NCBI RefSeq assembly: GCF_030757795.1
Contig: NZ_JAUQWH010000044.1
Coordinates: 1 to 56,263, forward strand
DNA length: 56,263 nt
Source of the DNA: Actinoplanes oryzae
Lineage (GTDB): Bacteria > Actinomycetota > Actinomycetes > Mycobacteriales > Micromonosporaceae
Direction: 5' to 3'
Made by a program: the position numbers and the translations under genes. Under the pieces are notes generated by a model. That model did no database searches. It was not told where the DNA came from and worked only from the letters and a program-made list of their open reading frames with translations. Shown piece by piece: positions 35,477-44,636 of this stretch; position 1 is the first letter of the stretch, and each line of letters opens with the position of its first letter.

Positions 35477-35954
35477 GTCCCAGGCCCTGAGCCGCGAGGA
35501 GCGCGAGCAGCCGATGACGGCGCTCGACCGCCCGGGCGGGCCGACCCTGGCCGAGCACCCCGAGCTGGGCATGTCCCCCGAGCAGCGCGTCGCCCTCGAT
35601 GGCCCCTTCACGACGCGCCAGCTCCTGCACCTCGACCACGCGCTGCGCACCGCCAACGAGCAGACCGGGCTGGCGTTCAGCGTCTACCTGGGCGATCTGG
35701 CGGAGCCGACCCGCGAGTCGGCGGTGGCCCTGCACGCCCAGATCAAGAACAACGACCTGGCGGTCCTGCTCGCGGCCTCGCCCAACCAGCGGGTCCTGGA
35801 GATCGTCACGGGCTCCCTGGCCAAGAAGCGCATCTCCGACCGCGACGCCAAGCTGGCCGCCCTCTCGATGGCCGCGGCCTTCGCGGGCGGCGACCTGGCC
35901 GGCGGCGTGATGGCCGGGCTCGACCAGCTCTCCAGCCACGCCGGCCGCAGCTGA
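35463..35954 (+). CDS. DUF5130-like (TPM-fold) protein
   Basis: A 163-aa protein. The C-terminal 115 residues (FTTRQLLHLDHALRTANEQTGLAFSVYLGDL, VLLAASPNQRVLEIVTGSLAKKRISDRDAKLAALSM) match the DUF5130/TPM-like pattern seen in actinobacterial proteins beside small membrane proteins. There is no signal peptide. The GTG at 35463 has ggagg 5 nt upstream and overlaps the CtaJ-like gene. Possibly linked to respiratory-complex maintenance, by context only. Confidence 0.72.
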   Translation: MTVGESQALSREEREQPMTALDRPGGPTLAEHPELGMSPEQRVALDGPFTTRQLLHLDHALRTANEQTGLAFSVYLGDLAEPTRESAVALHAQIKNNDLAVLLAASPNQRVLEIVTGSLAKKRISDRDAKLAALSMAAAFAGGDLAGGVMAGLDQLSSHAGRS

Positions 35955-35963
35955 GGCGAAGAC

Positions 35964-36524
35964 TCACACCCAGGTTCCGGGGGCGACCCGGACCGGGAAA
36001 GGGGCGTCGATCCGCACAGGATCGGCGCCCTGTGCCGTCTGCAGGGTTTCGTAGCCCGCGTTGCTCAGCGCCAGGGCATGCACGACCGGGTCGGCGCCCG
36101 GCACGACCCGCCAGAAGCAGCCGATGCCGGCCCGGGCGTAGAGGGCCGGCTTGAGCAGCGCGTCGTAGCTGCGCGTGCTCGCCGACTCCACCTCGACCAC
36201 CAGCGCCACGTCGCCGGGTGCGGCCCAGCTCGCACCCGAGGAATGCGGGCGGAGCACGGTCACGTCGGGGATCAGGTTGCTCGCGCCCAGCGCGACGCCG
36301 AGGCGGTCGCACACCCACCAGCCCTCCGGCGCCGCCGCCCGCAGCGTGGCGACCAGCGCGGCGACGATGGCGTCGTGCACCGGGTCCTGGGGCGGGGTGA
36401 CGTGCAGGCTGCCGTCCACGATCTCGTAGCGGTGCCCGTCCTGCGGGAAGTGGTGCAGGTCCGGCTCGGTCCACGGCCCGTCCGGCGCGGCATGGCGAAC
36501 GACGCTCTGACCGGTCACCGTCAC
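35964..36524 (-). CDS. Uma2-family PD-(D/E)XK endonuclease-like protein
   Basis: A 186-aa protein. Uma2/DUF820 pattern: RYEIVDGSLHVTP with Glu34, LIPDVTVL with Asp87, and ALVVEVESAST with Glu111/Glu113, then the Lys in YDALLKPALYARAGI. This is the restriction-endonuclease-like core that is expanded in cyanobacteria and actinobacteria; cellular role unknown. GTG 36524 follows aaggggtggg. It is convergent with DUF5130, 9 bp apart. Confidence 0.88.
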   Translation of the reverse strand: MTVTGQSVVRHAAPDGPWTEPDLHHFPQDGHRYEIVDGSLHVTPPQDPVHDAIVAALVATLRAAAPEGWWVCDRLGVALGASNLIPDVTVLRPHSSGASWAAPGDVALVVEVESASTRSYDALLKPALYARAGIGCFWRVVPGADPVVHALALSNAGYETLQTAQGADPVRIDAPFPVRVAPGTWV

Positions 36525-36703
36525 GCGCCCACCCCTTCGCCCCGACAAACCGTTCCGCCGACGCCGATCCCCGTATCCGACGCGGAGTGCCAGCGTACTC
36601 ACACAGGGTTGTTTCCGTCGGGTTTCGGGCGCCGGATTTCCCCATGTGGCGCAAGGAACCCCTCGCAGGCCCGCCCGCCGCACGCGCGCGGAACCGAACA
36701 GAA

Positions 36704-36736
36704 AGCCCCCGCGCCGCACGAGGCGACGCGGGGGCT
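36704..36736 (-). terminator. Intrinsic terminator of pepN
   Basis: A perfect 10-bp stem agcccccgcg / cgcgggggct (36704-36713 / 36727-36736) with a 13-nt loop and tttctgtt on the exit side lies 13 bp beyond the pepN stop. Confidence 0.85.
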
Positions 36737-36748
36737 CCGGAGGAACGG

Positions 36749-39307
36749 TCAGGCCGAGGCGATGTCCTTCGCCCGGGCCTGCAGCGCGCGCAGCACCCCG
36801 TCGCGACCCTCGGCGACCAGCCGCCGCAGCGACGCCGGGTGCCCCTCGGCCGCCAGCCACGTGTCGGTGAGCGCCACGGTGTCCGCACTCACCTGGTACG
36901 CCGGGTAGCCCAGCATCACGAACTCCTGCGCCGGCTCGCTGTCCGAGGCGGCCCAGACGTCGTCGACGACCTCGAAGAACTTCGCGGCGTACGGCGCCGT
37001 CAGCTCGACCTGGCTCGCCGACTGGAAGCCCTGCAGCAGCGACCGGTGCAGCCAGTTCGGCAGCTTCTCGGGGCCGGTCAGCCGGGCCCAGACGGCCGCC
37101 TTGTTCGCCTCGGTCGGGATGAGCGCCCGGGCCAGCGCGGCCTCGCGCTCGCCGCTCGCCGTCCGGTCGGCGGCGAGTTCGGTCTCGATCTCCGACTCGG
37201 CCGCCACGCCGCGGGCCGACAGCGCCTGCAGCAGCGACCAGCGCAGCTCGGTGTCGATGGTCAGCCCCGCCGGCACGTCGCGGCCCTCGAGCCAGCCGCG
37301 CAGCACCGCCAGGTCGGCCTCGCCGCGGGCGGCACCGATGTAGGCCCGGGCCCAGGCGAGCTGGAAGCCGCTGCCCGGCTCGGCCGCCGCCACGGCCGCG
37401 CGGGCGGTCTCGGCGAGCTGGGCCCATCCGGTGGGCGCCCAGGCGGGGTCCGCGTACATGGCGAGGGCCGTGGTGGCCTGCCGCAGCGTCGCCGTGGTCA
37501 GGTTGATGTCCTGCTCGCGGGGGAGGCCGGTGCGGACCAGCGCCACGTAGTCACGGGCGGACAGCTCGGCGTCGCGGACCATGTCCCACGCGGCGGCCCA
37601 GCACAGCGCGCGGGCCAGCGACGAGTCGAGCCCGTCGATGTGCCGGACGACCGTCTCCATCGAGCGCTCGTCGAGGCGCAGCTTCGCGTACGTCAGGTCG
37701 TCGTCGTTGAGCAGCAGCACGTCGGCGGCCCGCTGACCGGCCAGCGCCGGGATCGGGGTCTCCTCGCCGGTGACGTCGACCTCGATCCGGTCGCGGCGCA
37801 CCAGCCGGTCGCCCTCGAGGTCGTAGAGGCCCACGCCGATACGGTGGGTGCGCAGCGTCGGGTACGCCGCCGGCGCCTCCTGCCGCACGACAACGCTCTC
37901 GTACGTCCCGTCGGCGCCGATCGTCACGACCGGGCGCAGCGTGTTGACCTGCGCGGTCTCGAGCCACTGCGCCGCGAACTTGCGCAGCTCGCGACCCGAC
38001 GCCGTCTCCAGCTCGCTGAGCAGGTCGTCGAAGGTGGCGTTGCCCCACGCGTGCCGCTGGAAGTAGGCGCGCAGGCCGGCCAGGAACGAGTCGAGCCCCA
38101 CGTACGCGACGAGCTGCTTGACCACGCTCGCGCCCTTCGCGTACGTGATGCCGTCGAAGTTGACCTCGACCGCCTCGAGGTCCGGCATCTCGCAGTAGAC
38201 CGGGTGGGTCGAGGAGAGCTGGTCCTGCCGGTAGCCCCAGTTCTTCCGGATGCTCAGGAAGGTGGTCCACGCGTCGGTGAAGCGGGTCGCGTGGGTGTTG
38301 CACCAGTGGCTGGCCCACTCGGCGAACGACTCGTTGAGCCACAGGTCGTTCCACCAGCGCATGGTGACCAGGTCGCCGAACCACATGTGGGCGAGCTCGT
38401 GGAGGATCGTGTTGGCGCGCTGCTCGTACTCGTAGTCGGTGACCTGCGAGCGGAAGATGTAGTGCGCCTCGGCGTGCGTGACGCAGCCGAAATTCTCCAT
38501 GGCGCCGGCGTTGAAGTCGGGGACCCACAGCTGGTCGTACTTCGGCAGCGGGTAGCGCACGCCGAACTGCTCGTGGAAGAAGTCGAAGCCCTGCTTGGTG
38601 ACCAGGAACAGGTCGTCGGCGTCGAGGTGCTGCGCCATCGAGGCCCGGCAGAAGACGCCCAGCTCGATGCCGTCGTGGCTGTCGCGCACCTGGTGGTAGG
38701 GGCCCGCGCAGAGCGCCGTGATGTAGGTGCTCATCGTCGGCGAGGTCTCGAAGTGGACCGTCTTGGCGCCGCCGGCGGCCTCCTCGGTGCCCGCCTCGGG
38801 CATGTTGGAGACGACGGTCCAGTGCTGCGGGACCGTGGCGTGCCAGGTGAAGACGCTCTTCAGGTCGGGCTGGTCGAAGGCCGCGTAGACCCGCTGCGCG
38901 TCGGCCGTCTCGAACTGGCTGTAGAGGTAGACCTCGGAGTCCACCGGGTCCACGCTGCGCTGCAGGCCCTGCCCGCTCGCGGAGTAGTGGAAGTCGGCGT
39001 CGACGACCAGCTTGTTCTCCGCGGCGAGCCCGGTCAGCGCCAGGCCCTTCTCCGCGGACCAGCCGGACAGGTCGACGGGGGTGTCGTTGAGCACGGCCGA
39101 GCGCACGGACGCCGCGGCCACCTCGATGAACGTCGTCGCGCCGGGCTCGGCGCAGCGGAACGTGACCTCGGTGACGGACCGGAACGTGCCGTCGCCCGGC
39201 TTGCCCGACCCGTCGGTCAGATCCAGGGCGATGTCGTACCCCGTCACCTCGAGCAGGCGGGCCCGCTCGGCGGCCTCGACCTGGGTCAGGTTACGAACTC
39301 CGGCCAC
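36749..39307 (-). CDS. pepN: aminopeptidase N (M1 family)
   Basis: An 852-aa zinc aminopeptidase. The GAMEN exopeptidase motif (FNAGAMENFG) precedes HELAHMWFGD (His303, Glu304, His307) and NESFAEW, whose Glu is the third ligand. A large C-terminal helical ERAP1-like domain follows. It removes N-terminal residues from peptides, acting downstream of Clp proteolysis. The GTG at 39307 follows ggagga by 8 nt. It matches Rv2467 in M. tuberculosis, also in the clp/tig/rpiB neighbourhood. Confidence 0.96.
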   Translation of the reverse strand: MAGVRNLTQVEAAERARLLEVTGYDIALDLTDGSGKPGDGTFRSVTEVTFRCAEPGATTFIEVAAASVRSAVLNDTPVDLSGWSAEKGLALTGLAAENKLVVDADFHYSASGQGLQRSVDPVDSEVYLYSQFETADAQRVYAAFDQPDLKSVFTWHATVPQHWTVVSNMPEAGTEEAAGGAKTVHFETSPTMSTYITALCAGPYHQVRDSHDGIELGVFCRASMAQHLDADDLFLVTKQGFDFFHEQFGVRYPLPKYDQLWVPDFNAGAMENFGCVTHAEAHYIFRSQVTDYEYEQRANTILHELAHMWFGDLVTMRWWNDLWLNESFAEWASHWCNTHATRFTDAWTTFLSIRKNWGYRQDQLSSTHPVYCEMPDLEAVEVNFDGITYAKGASVVKQLVAYVGLDSFLAGLRAYFQRHAWGNATFDDLLSELETASGRELRKFAAQWLETAQVNTLRPVVTIGADGTYESVVVRQEAPAAYPTLRTHRIGVGLYDLEGDRLVRRDRIEVDVTGEETPIPALAGQRAADVLLLNDDDLTYAKLRLDERSMETVVRHIDGLDSSLARALCWAAAWDMVRDAELSARDYVALVRTGLPREQDINLTTATLRQATTALAMYADPAWAPTGWAQLAETARAAVAAAEPGSGFQLAWARAYIGAARGEADLAVLRGWLEGRDVPAGLTIDTELRWSLLQALSARGVAAESEIETELAADRTASGEREAALARALIPTEANKAAVWARLTGPEKLPNWLHRSLLQGFQSASQVELTAPYAAKFFEVVDDVWAASDSEPAQEFVMLGYPAYQVSADTVALTDTWLAAEGHPASLRRLVAEGRDGVLRALQARAKDIASA

Positions 39308-39512
39308 GATCACTCTCCTCCACGACGGCCGCGGCGGCGCCCGCCCGGCCCGAAGCTTTCTCAAGGCCACCCTATGTGGTCATCGTGCGGAGTACGCACC
39401 CGTGGTGCGGTCGGGGAAATCACGATGGGGGCTCTTCGGCCGAAACAGTCACATCCGCAGCCCGTCGGCCGTTGGATGAAGAGTGAGAACCGTCACCCGA
39501 TCGGAGAAAACC

Positions 39513-39719
39513 GTGCGCGAGACCGACAACGCCATCGCCGTGCAGCGTGGTTCCTGGGACCAACTGCCCGCCGACGTCGCCGCCATGGTGGCGCCGCCGG
39601 TGACGGTGAGCACCTTCCCGGCCACCGAGCCGGTCGACCCGCGGCGCCGGGCGCGCGAGGCCCGCCTGCGCAAGAACATGCCTTCGGCCTCCGGGTACGC
39701 CCGCCGCCGCTCGATCTGA
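39513..39719 (+). CDS. small conserved basic hypothetical protein
   Basis: A 68-aa protein. An acidic N-terminal half and a basic C-terminus (DPRRRAREARLRKNMPSASGYARRRSI). GTG at 39513 with ggagaa upstream was chosen; an in-frame GTG at 39483 is possible. Divergent from pepN. No known fold, and it may bind nucleic acid given its basic end. The codon use looks coding. Confidence 0.6.
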   Translation: MRETDNAIAVQRGSWDQLPADVAAMVAPPVTVSTFPATEPVDPRRRAREARLRKNMPSASGYARRRSI

Positions 39720-39795
39720 CCCGCCCGACCTGACTGGTGGGACGGCCCGGGGGTCGTCCGAGCGGGGAAGTGACGGCCTGGGTACCGTTCGGCGC

Positions 39796-40983
39796 ATGAC
39801 GGTCGTGCACCCGATCAGCCGGGCCTGGATCACCACCGGTGGCACCGGAGCCCAGAACTACGACGAGTTCGCCGACGACGCCGAGATCACTCAGATCATC
39901 GCCGACAACCCGCGCAGCGCGCTGGCCATCGAGATGCCCCACCGGGCCCCTTCCGCCGTGGGCAAGGCGTTCCTCGACTGCCTGCCCGACGCCGCCGCCC
40001 GCCTCGCGAAGGAGCAGGCCGACGGCAGCTACGCCCCCGCCGGGGACGTGGTGGTGCTCTACCGCATCAGCGCGCCGGGCGAGCCGGCCGCGTACGGCCT
40101 CTGGGCCATGGTCGACACCGATCAGATCTCCACCAGCGCCGACGAGCCGGGGCTGGTGATCCGCAACGAGGACGTGTTCATCGCGAAGGTCCGCGAGCGG
40201 GTCGCACTCGCCGAGGCCCTCGGCACGCTGCTGTCCCCGGTGCTGCTGCTGCAGACGGGCAAGGGTGACGAGCTGCACACCGCGCTCGCCGCCGCCGTCG
40301 ACGCCGCGGGCGAGCCGGCCGCGACGGATGTGGACCAGTCCGGGCGTACCCATGCGATCTGGGTCGTGCCCGAGGGGCCGCTGCAGCGTGAGCTGACCGC
40401 CCTGGCCGGGGGCGGGGAGCTGGTCGTCGCGGACGGCAACCACCGCAGCCTGGCCGCGCAGACCGGCGGCCTGCCGCGCTTCCTGGCCGTCGTGACCACG
40501 CCCGGCTCGGTGGCGATCCAGCCCTACAACCGGCTGGTGTCCGGCGTCCCGGTCGACGACCTGGTGACGAGCCTCACCGCGGCCGGTGCGCGGGTCGATC
40601 CGCTGCCGCGCGCCGCGGAGGTGCCGGCCAAGGGCACCATCGAGCTGTACGCCCAAGGCAAGTCGTACTCCGTGATCCTCCCCGCCGAGCCGGGGTCGCC
40701 CGCCGTCGACAACCTCGACCACGCGCTCGTGGAGCGGGTGCTGCTGCGGGGCGCGCTGGGCCTGGACCCGGGCGACAAGCGCATCGCGTACGTCGGCGGC
40801 GACTACCCGGCCGGCTGGCTCCGCGACGAGGTGGACGCCAGGCGCGCCGACCTGGCCGTGCTCATCGCCCCGGTGACCGTGGACGACTTCGTGGCCGTGA
40901 ACCTCGAACGCCAGAAGCTGCCCCGCAAGAGCACCTGGTTCACGCCCAAGGCCCGCGGCGGCCTGGTGCTGGCCCAGCTCTGA
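39796..40983 (+). CDS. DUF1015-family protein
   Basis: A 395-aa protein with DUF1015 hallmarks: NPRSALAIEMPH, YRISAPGEPAAYGLWAMV, VVADGNHRSLAAQ (the usual I-A-D-G-H-H-R motif, here ADGNHR) and KSTWFTPKARGGLVL at the C-terminus. Members are cytoplasmic and often lie near serine/phosphoserine or sugar genes; biochemistry unknown. ATG follows TACCGT (39783-39788) by 7 nt, a leaderless start. Its stop overlaps the esterase ATG. Confidence 0.88.
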   Translation: MTVVHPISRAWITTGGTGAQNYDEFADDAEITQIIADNPRSALAIEMPHRAPSAVGKAFLDCLPDAAARLAKEQADGSYAPAGDVVVLYRISAPGEPAAYGLWAMVDTDQISTSADEPGLVIRNEDVFIAKVRERVALAEALGTLLSPVLLLQTGKGDELHTALAAAVDAAGEPAATDVDQSGRTHAIWVVPEGPLQRELTALAGGGELVVADGNHRSLAAQTGGLPRFLAVVTTPGSVAIQPYNRLVSGVPVDDLVTSLTAAGARVDPLPRAAEVPAKGTIELYAQGKSYSVILPAEPGSPAVDNLDHALVERVLLRGALGLDPGDKRIAYVGGDYPAGWLRDEVDARRADLAVLIAPVTVDDFVAVNLERQKLPRKSTWFTPKARGGLVLAQL

Positions 40984-41900
40984 TGCTGCATCCACAGGTC
41001 GCCGCGGCTCGGCAGGTGCGCGAACGGCCACCCGCCGAGGCGCTGGCGGCCGACCCCTACGAGCAGCTGCTCTCCGCCCGCAAGGCGATGGAGGAGACGG
41101 TCGAGGCCGAGTGCGGCCCGGCGATCCCGCTGCCCGTGGTGGTCGACGTGGACGCGGACGGCGTGCCCTGCCGGCTGTACGCGAGCCGCGCCGGCGCCCC
41201 CGTCCTCGTCTACCTGCACGGGGGCGGCTGGTGCTACGGCAGCGTGGAGACCGTCGACCGGCTGTGCCGCCGCATCGCCGACCGCTCGGGGTGCGCCGTG
41301 CTGAGCGTGGACTATCGGCTGGCGCCCGAGCATCCGCACCCCGCTGCGCTCGAGGATGTCGAGACGGTGCTGCGCTGGGTGCGGAGAGAGGGAAGCGGCC
41401 TGGGGGTCGACCCGGCCCGGCTCGCGATCGGCGGTGACAGCGCGGGCGGACAGCTGGCCACCGTCGCCGCCCGGCGGCAGCGCGATGCGGCCACCCCGCT
41501 GGACTACCAGGTGCTGATCTACCCGGCGATCGATCCGATGCTGGCCTCTTCGTCGTACGACGAGGTCGGCGAGTACGGCCTGGACCGCGCCGCCATGAAA
41601 CTGGCCTGGGAGACGTTCGTCCCATCCGCCGCTTCGCGGTTCAGCCCGGACGTCGCACCCCTGGCGGTGGCGGACCTCACGGGCATGCCGCCGGCCCTGA
41701 TCATCACCGCCGAGTACGACGCCCTGCGCGACGAGGGCGCCGACTATGCGGACGCCCTGCTCAGCGCGGGTGTGCCGGTCGTGCACGTGCGCTACCAGGG
41801 GGTGAACCACGGCTTCGCCCGCAAGCTCGCGATCTTCGACGCCGCCCGGGCCGCGGCCGACCAGATCGCGGTCAGTCTGCGGGCCGCGCTGACGTTCTGA
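40983..41900 (+). CDS. HSL-family alpha/beta hydrolase (esterase)
   Basis: A 305-aa esterase of the hormone-sensitive-lipase group: HGGGW at 79-83 (oxyanion hole), GDSAGG with Ser153, Asp near AEYDALRDEG (about 246) and His in VNHGFARK (about 276). Typical substrates are short-chain acyl esters. The ATG at 40983 overlaps the DUF1015 stop, so the two are coupled. M. tuberculosis places lipP in the same general region, but this is not clearly the same family. Confidence 0.9.
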   Translation: MLHPQVAAARQVRERPPAEALAADPYEQLLSARKAMEETVEAECGPAIPLPVVVDVDADGVPCRLYASRAGAPVLVYLHGGGWCYGSVETVDRLCRRIADRSGCAVLSVDYRLAPEHPHPAALEDVETVLRWVRREGSGLGVDPARLAIGGDSAGGQLATVAARRQRDAATPLDYQVLIYPAIDPMLASSSYDEVGEYGLDRAAMKLAWETFVPSAASRFSPDVAPLAVADLTGMPPALIITAEYDALRDEGADYADALLSAGVPVVHVRYQGVNHGFARKLAIFDAARAAADQIAVSLRAALTF

Positions 41901-41923
41901 TCGGGGTTTGACAGACTGCGGAC

Positions 41924-42397
41924 ATGCGCGTCTACCTCGGTTCCGACCACGCCGGCTACGAGCTGAAGAGTCACCTCGTGAACTACCTCGCCAAGCAGGG
42001 GTACGAAGTCGTCGACGTCGGGCCCCACGTCTACGACCCCGAGGACGACTACCCCGCGTTCTGCCTCAACACCGGCGCCAAGGTGGTCGCCGACGAGGGC
42101 AGCCTGGGCATCGTCATCGGCGGCTCGGGCAACGGCGAGCAGATCGCCGCCAACAAGATCGCCGGCGTCCGCTCCGCCCTGGCCTGGAAGGTCGAGATCG
42201 CCCAGCTCGCCCGCCAGCACAACGACTCCAACGTCCTCGCGATCGGCGCCCGCCAGCACACCCTCGACGAGGCGTCCGCGATGGCCGAGGCGTTCCTGAC
42301 CACGCCGTTCTCGGGCAACGAGCGGCACGCCCGCCGGATCGCCCAGCTCGCCGAGTACGAGCAGAGCCGCGAGCTGCCGGAGCTGCCCGCCTCCTGA
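41924..42397 (+). CDS. rpiB: ribose-5-phosphate isomerase B
   Basis: A 157-aa RpiB/LacA/LacB-family isomerase interconverting ribose-5-P and ribulose-5-P in the pentose phosphate pathway. VYLGSDHAGYELK, GPHVYDPEDDYP, VIGGSGNGEQIAANKIAGVRSAL (Glu72 serves as base in the actinobacterial type, in place of Cys) and DSNVLAIGARQHT are diagnostic. ATG 41924 is preceded by CAGACT at 6 nt. Also near pepN/tig in M. tuberculosis (Rv2465c). Confidence 0.95.
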   Translation: MRVYLGSDHAGYELKSHLVNYLAKQGYEVVDVGPHVYDPEDDYPAFCLNTGAKVVADEGSLGIVIGGSGNGEQIAANKIAGVRSALAWKVEIAQLARQHNDSNVLAIGARQHTLDEASAMAEAFLTTPFSGNERHARRIAQLAEYEQSRELPELPAS

Positions 42398-42507
42398 CCG
42401 TCGCGCGCTTGGGCGCTCCCGTGACTGTCGCGCGCCGGCCCGCCGACCTGGCTGGCGTTGCGCGGTCCTGCGCCTGCCGGTGCTGCGGTGCTGCGGTGCT
42501 CGGGGCC

Positions 42508-42619
42508 GTCAGCGGCGGGGCAGGTCCTCGCGGGGCACCCGGTTGCGCCGGACGATCGTCAGCGTCAGCGGCGGGGCAGGTCCTCGCGGGGCACCCAGTT
42601 GCGCCGGACGATCGTCAGC
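42508..42619. repeat. 56-bp tandem duplication of the 3' end of the next minus-strand gene
   Basis: Two copies of gtcagcggcggggcaggtcc and its continuation start at 42508 and 42564, with one mismatch seen in the 56-bp unit. The inner copy encodes the last 18 codons and stop of the minus-strand gene ending at 42565; the outer copy is a translatable but unused duplicate. Confidence 0.95.
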
Positions 42620-43263
42620 CCGGCCTCGGCGGCGGCGATGTCCTCGTCGGTGGGCCGGGCGGCGTCCCGGGCCCGCAGCGCCGCGGTCACGCTGACCTGC
42701 GACGAGCCCGAGCCGACCAGGCCGCGCAGACCACGCTCGGCCTGGTCCTCGCCGCCGGGCCCGGTTCCCGCGGCTGGGCGGGTGCCCTGCGCCGCCTGCC
42801 GTCCGCCCTGCGCTGAGGCCCCGGCGGCGCGCGTCGCCTGTCCCGCGGGCGCCGCACCTCGCGTCGCCTGTCCCGACGGGGTCGCACCTCGCGTCGCCTG
42901 TCCCGACGGCCGCCCGGCCTGTGCTGTCGCCGGTCGGGCCTGTCGCCCGGCTCCCGCCACCGGTTTGGCCGGAAGCTTGTCGCCGCCGTTGGGGGGAGGC
43001 GCGGGCTTGGGCGCCGGCGTCTCCTCCGGGTCGTGCACCGGGGCGGTCTCCGCCGCGATCTCACCCGTCCCTGTCGCGACCGGCTCCGGCGGGGTCGCAT
43101 CATGGCCCGGAGAGGCCGTCTCCACGGAGTCCGGGTCCACGGGGCCCGGCGGTGCGGTCACAGCGTAATTCGGCGGGGCCGGGTCGGGCCGCGCGGCGGT
43201 CGCGGCCTTGGCCGCCGAGGGGGGACGCAGGCGGCGGCGCCGGCGTTCGGGTGGATCGCCCAT
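42565..43263 (-). CDS. low-complexity hypothetical protein with conserved C-terminus
   Basis: A 232-aa protein. An Arg patch (ERRRRRLRPP) opens a 150-residue Pro/Ala/Glu-rich disordered region containing about four imperfect 9-11-residue repeats (GQATRGATP, GQATRGAAP, GQATRAAGA). A compact end follows (VTAALRARDAARPTDEDIAA, IVRRNWVPREDLPRR) and looks like the functional part. ATG 43263 is preceded by TAGGTT (complement of 43271-43276) at 7 nt, i.e. leaderless. Function unknown. Confidence 0.72.
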   Translation of the reverse strand: MGDPPERRRRRLRPPSAAKAATAARPDPAPPNYAVTAPPGPVDPDSVETASPGHDATPPEPVATGTGEIAAETAPVHDPEETPAPKPAPPPNGGDKLPAKPVAGAGRQARPATAQAGRPSGQATRGATPSGQATRGAAPAGQATRAAGASAQGGRQAAQGTRPAAGTGPGGEDQAERGLRGLVGSGSSQVSVTAALRARDAARPTDEDIAAAEAGLTIVRRNWVPREDLPRR

Positions 43264-43292
43264 ACCGCCGAACCTACCGCCGCCGGGCCCAC

Positions 43293-44537
43293 TCAGAACA
43301 CCTCGGCCGGTTGCGGCAGCCGGTGCCACGCGAAGGCCACCGCCGTGCGCCGCAGCGCTCCCGGGGTCAGCTCGCGCACCCGGCCGGCGGCGGCGAGCGC
43401 GGCGAGGGAGACCCCACCCAGGTACGTCGCCCCGAGATCGAGCACGTCACAAGCCACATCGGCCGGGGCGCCGGTCCGGGTGCAGGTGGCCGTGCCGTCC
43501 TCGGCGACCGTGAGCCGCCAGCGTCCCTGGTTCGCGTCGAGCAGCCGGTCGGTGACGTCCAGCACCACGTCGAGCGGCGCCGAATAGCGCCGGGCACTCA
43601 GCGCGGCGGGCACGTCGACGACCCGGATCCACAGCGCGTCGGCGAGTTCGGCGCCCAGCCGGCGCGGTTCGTCGACGAGGTGCAGCAGGGGGTCGTCGAG
43701 CGCGGCCATGCCGTACGTCACGCGGCGCACGAGGTCGAGCGAGAGCACGAAGCGCCACAGCGTGAGACATGTCTCCGGGTCGGCTGCCACGAGGTCCTGG
43801 AGGTGCACCTCGCCGTCCGGGCCCTTCTCGGTCCAGCCGCGCTTGACCCGCCAGAGCGCGTAGCCGGTCGGGCCTTCCGGCGTCTCCCGTACGACGCCGT
43901 GCAGTCGTGTGGCGCCGCCGCGCTGGGACTCGTCGTCGAACAGCACGAATTTCCACCACGTGTCGTCCCGCCCCGACCAGCCCGTCCGTTCGGCGCGCAA
44001 CCGGTCGCGCACGGCGGCGAAATCGGCGTACCCGGTCCGCGGGTCGACTGCCCGGAGCCGGCCCTTGGCCGACGTGGCCGCATCGGCGGCGGGGAGACGT
44101 ACCTCGGGGGTGGCGATGTTCAGCCGGAGGCGCTGAGCGGCGTGGCCGTACCCGAATCGGGGGTAGATCTTGGTCTCGCTGGCCCACAGGACCGCGATCG
44201 GCTCGCGCCCGGCGGCCGCGATCTCGCCGAGCTGGCGGTGCATCATCCGGGTGAGCAACCCCCGGCGGCGATGGGTCGGCGCGACGCCGACCAGGGAGAT
44301 GTGCGCGGCGGGCACGATCGTCCCGGGCACGGTCAATTCTCTGGTGTACGCGGCCGCGTGCCCGGCGACCACGTCACCGTCCTCGGCCACCAGGGAGCGC
44401 CCGGGCTCCCAGACCGACTGTTCGGCGTCGCGGGTTTCCTGCGACCACGACTCGTGGAAAAGACCGGTCAGCAGATCACAGATCGCGTCCCAGTCCTGCG
44501 CGGTGCCCGCCCTGATCACTATGTCGGAGGCATCCAT
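43293..44537 (-). CDS. Eis-type GNAT acetyltransferase with SCP2-like domain
   Basis: A 414-aa three-domain protein of the Eis family. The first GNAT domain carries the acetyl-CoA loop VAPTHRRRGLLTRMM (85-99) and YPRFGYGHA with the likely acid Tyr. A second degenerate GNAT domain precedes a C-terminal SCP2-like domain ending VF, whose terminal carboxylate is the general base in Mycobacterium Eis. Such enzymes multi-acetylate aminoglycosides and other amines. No antibiotic cluster is near. ATG 44537. Confidence 0.9.
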   Translation of the reverse strand: MDASDIVIRAGTAQDWDAICDLLTGLFHESWSQETRDAEQSVWEPGRSLVAEDGDVVAGHAAAYTRELTVPGTIVPAAHISLVGVAPTHRRRGLLTRMMHRQLGEIAAAGREPIAVLWASETKIYPRFGYGHAAQRLRLNIATPEVRLPAADAATSAKGRLRAVDPRTGYADFAAVRDRLRAERTGWSGRDDTWWKFVLFDDESQRGGATRLHGVVRETPEGPTGYALWRVKRGWTEKGPDGEVHLQDLVAADPETCLTLWRFVLSLDLVRRVTYGMAALDDPLLHLVDEPRRLGAELADALWIRVVDVPAALSARRYSAPLDVVLDVTDRLLDANQGRWRLTVAEDGTATCTRTGAPADVACDVLDLGATYLGGVSLAALAAAGRVRELTPGALRRTAVAFAWHRLPQPAEVF

Positions 44538-44636
44538 GCTGTTTGTGTAACGGACGGCGCGCGCGGCGGCGAGCGATTTGTTTGCTCGTTACTCTCGATG
44601 CAGGGCGGCGCACGGCCGTGCCGGGGGAGGGGAATG

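Noticed and set aside
35964..36524. Uma2 plus HNH genes as a defence island
   Set aside because: Both are common stand-alone core genes in actinobacteria; no methylase, helicase, TIR or other defence partners are near.
36587..39733. Very long plus-strand open frame across the pepN region
   Set aside because: It is antisense to a clear, motif-complete pepN and rich in Arg/Gly/Val as expected of a high-GC shadow frame; no family motif seen.
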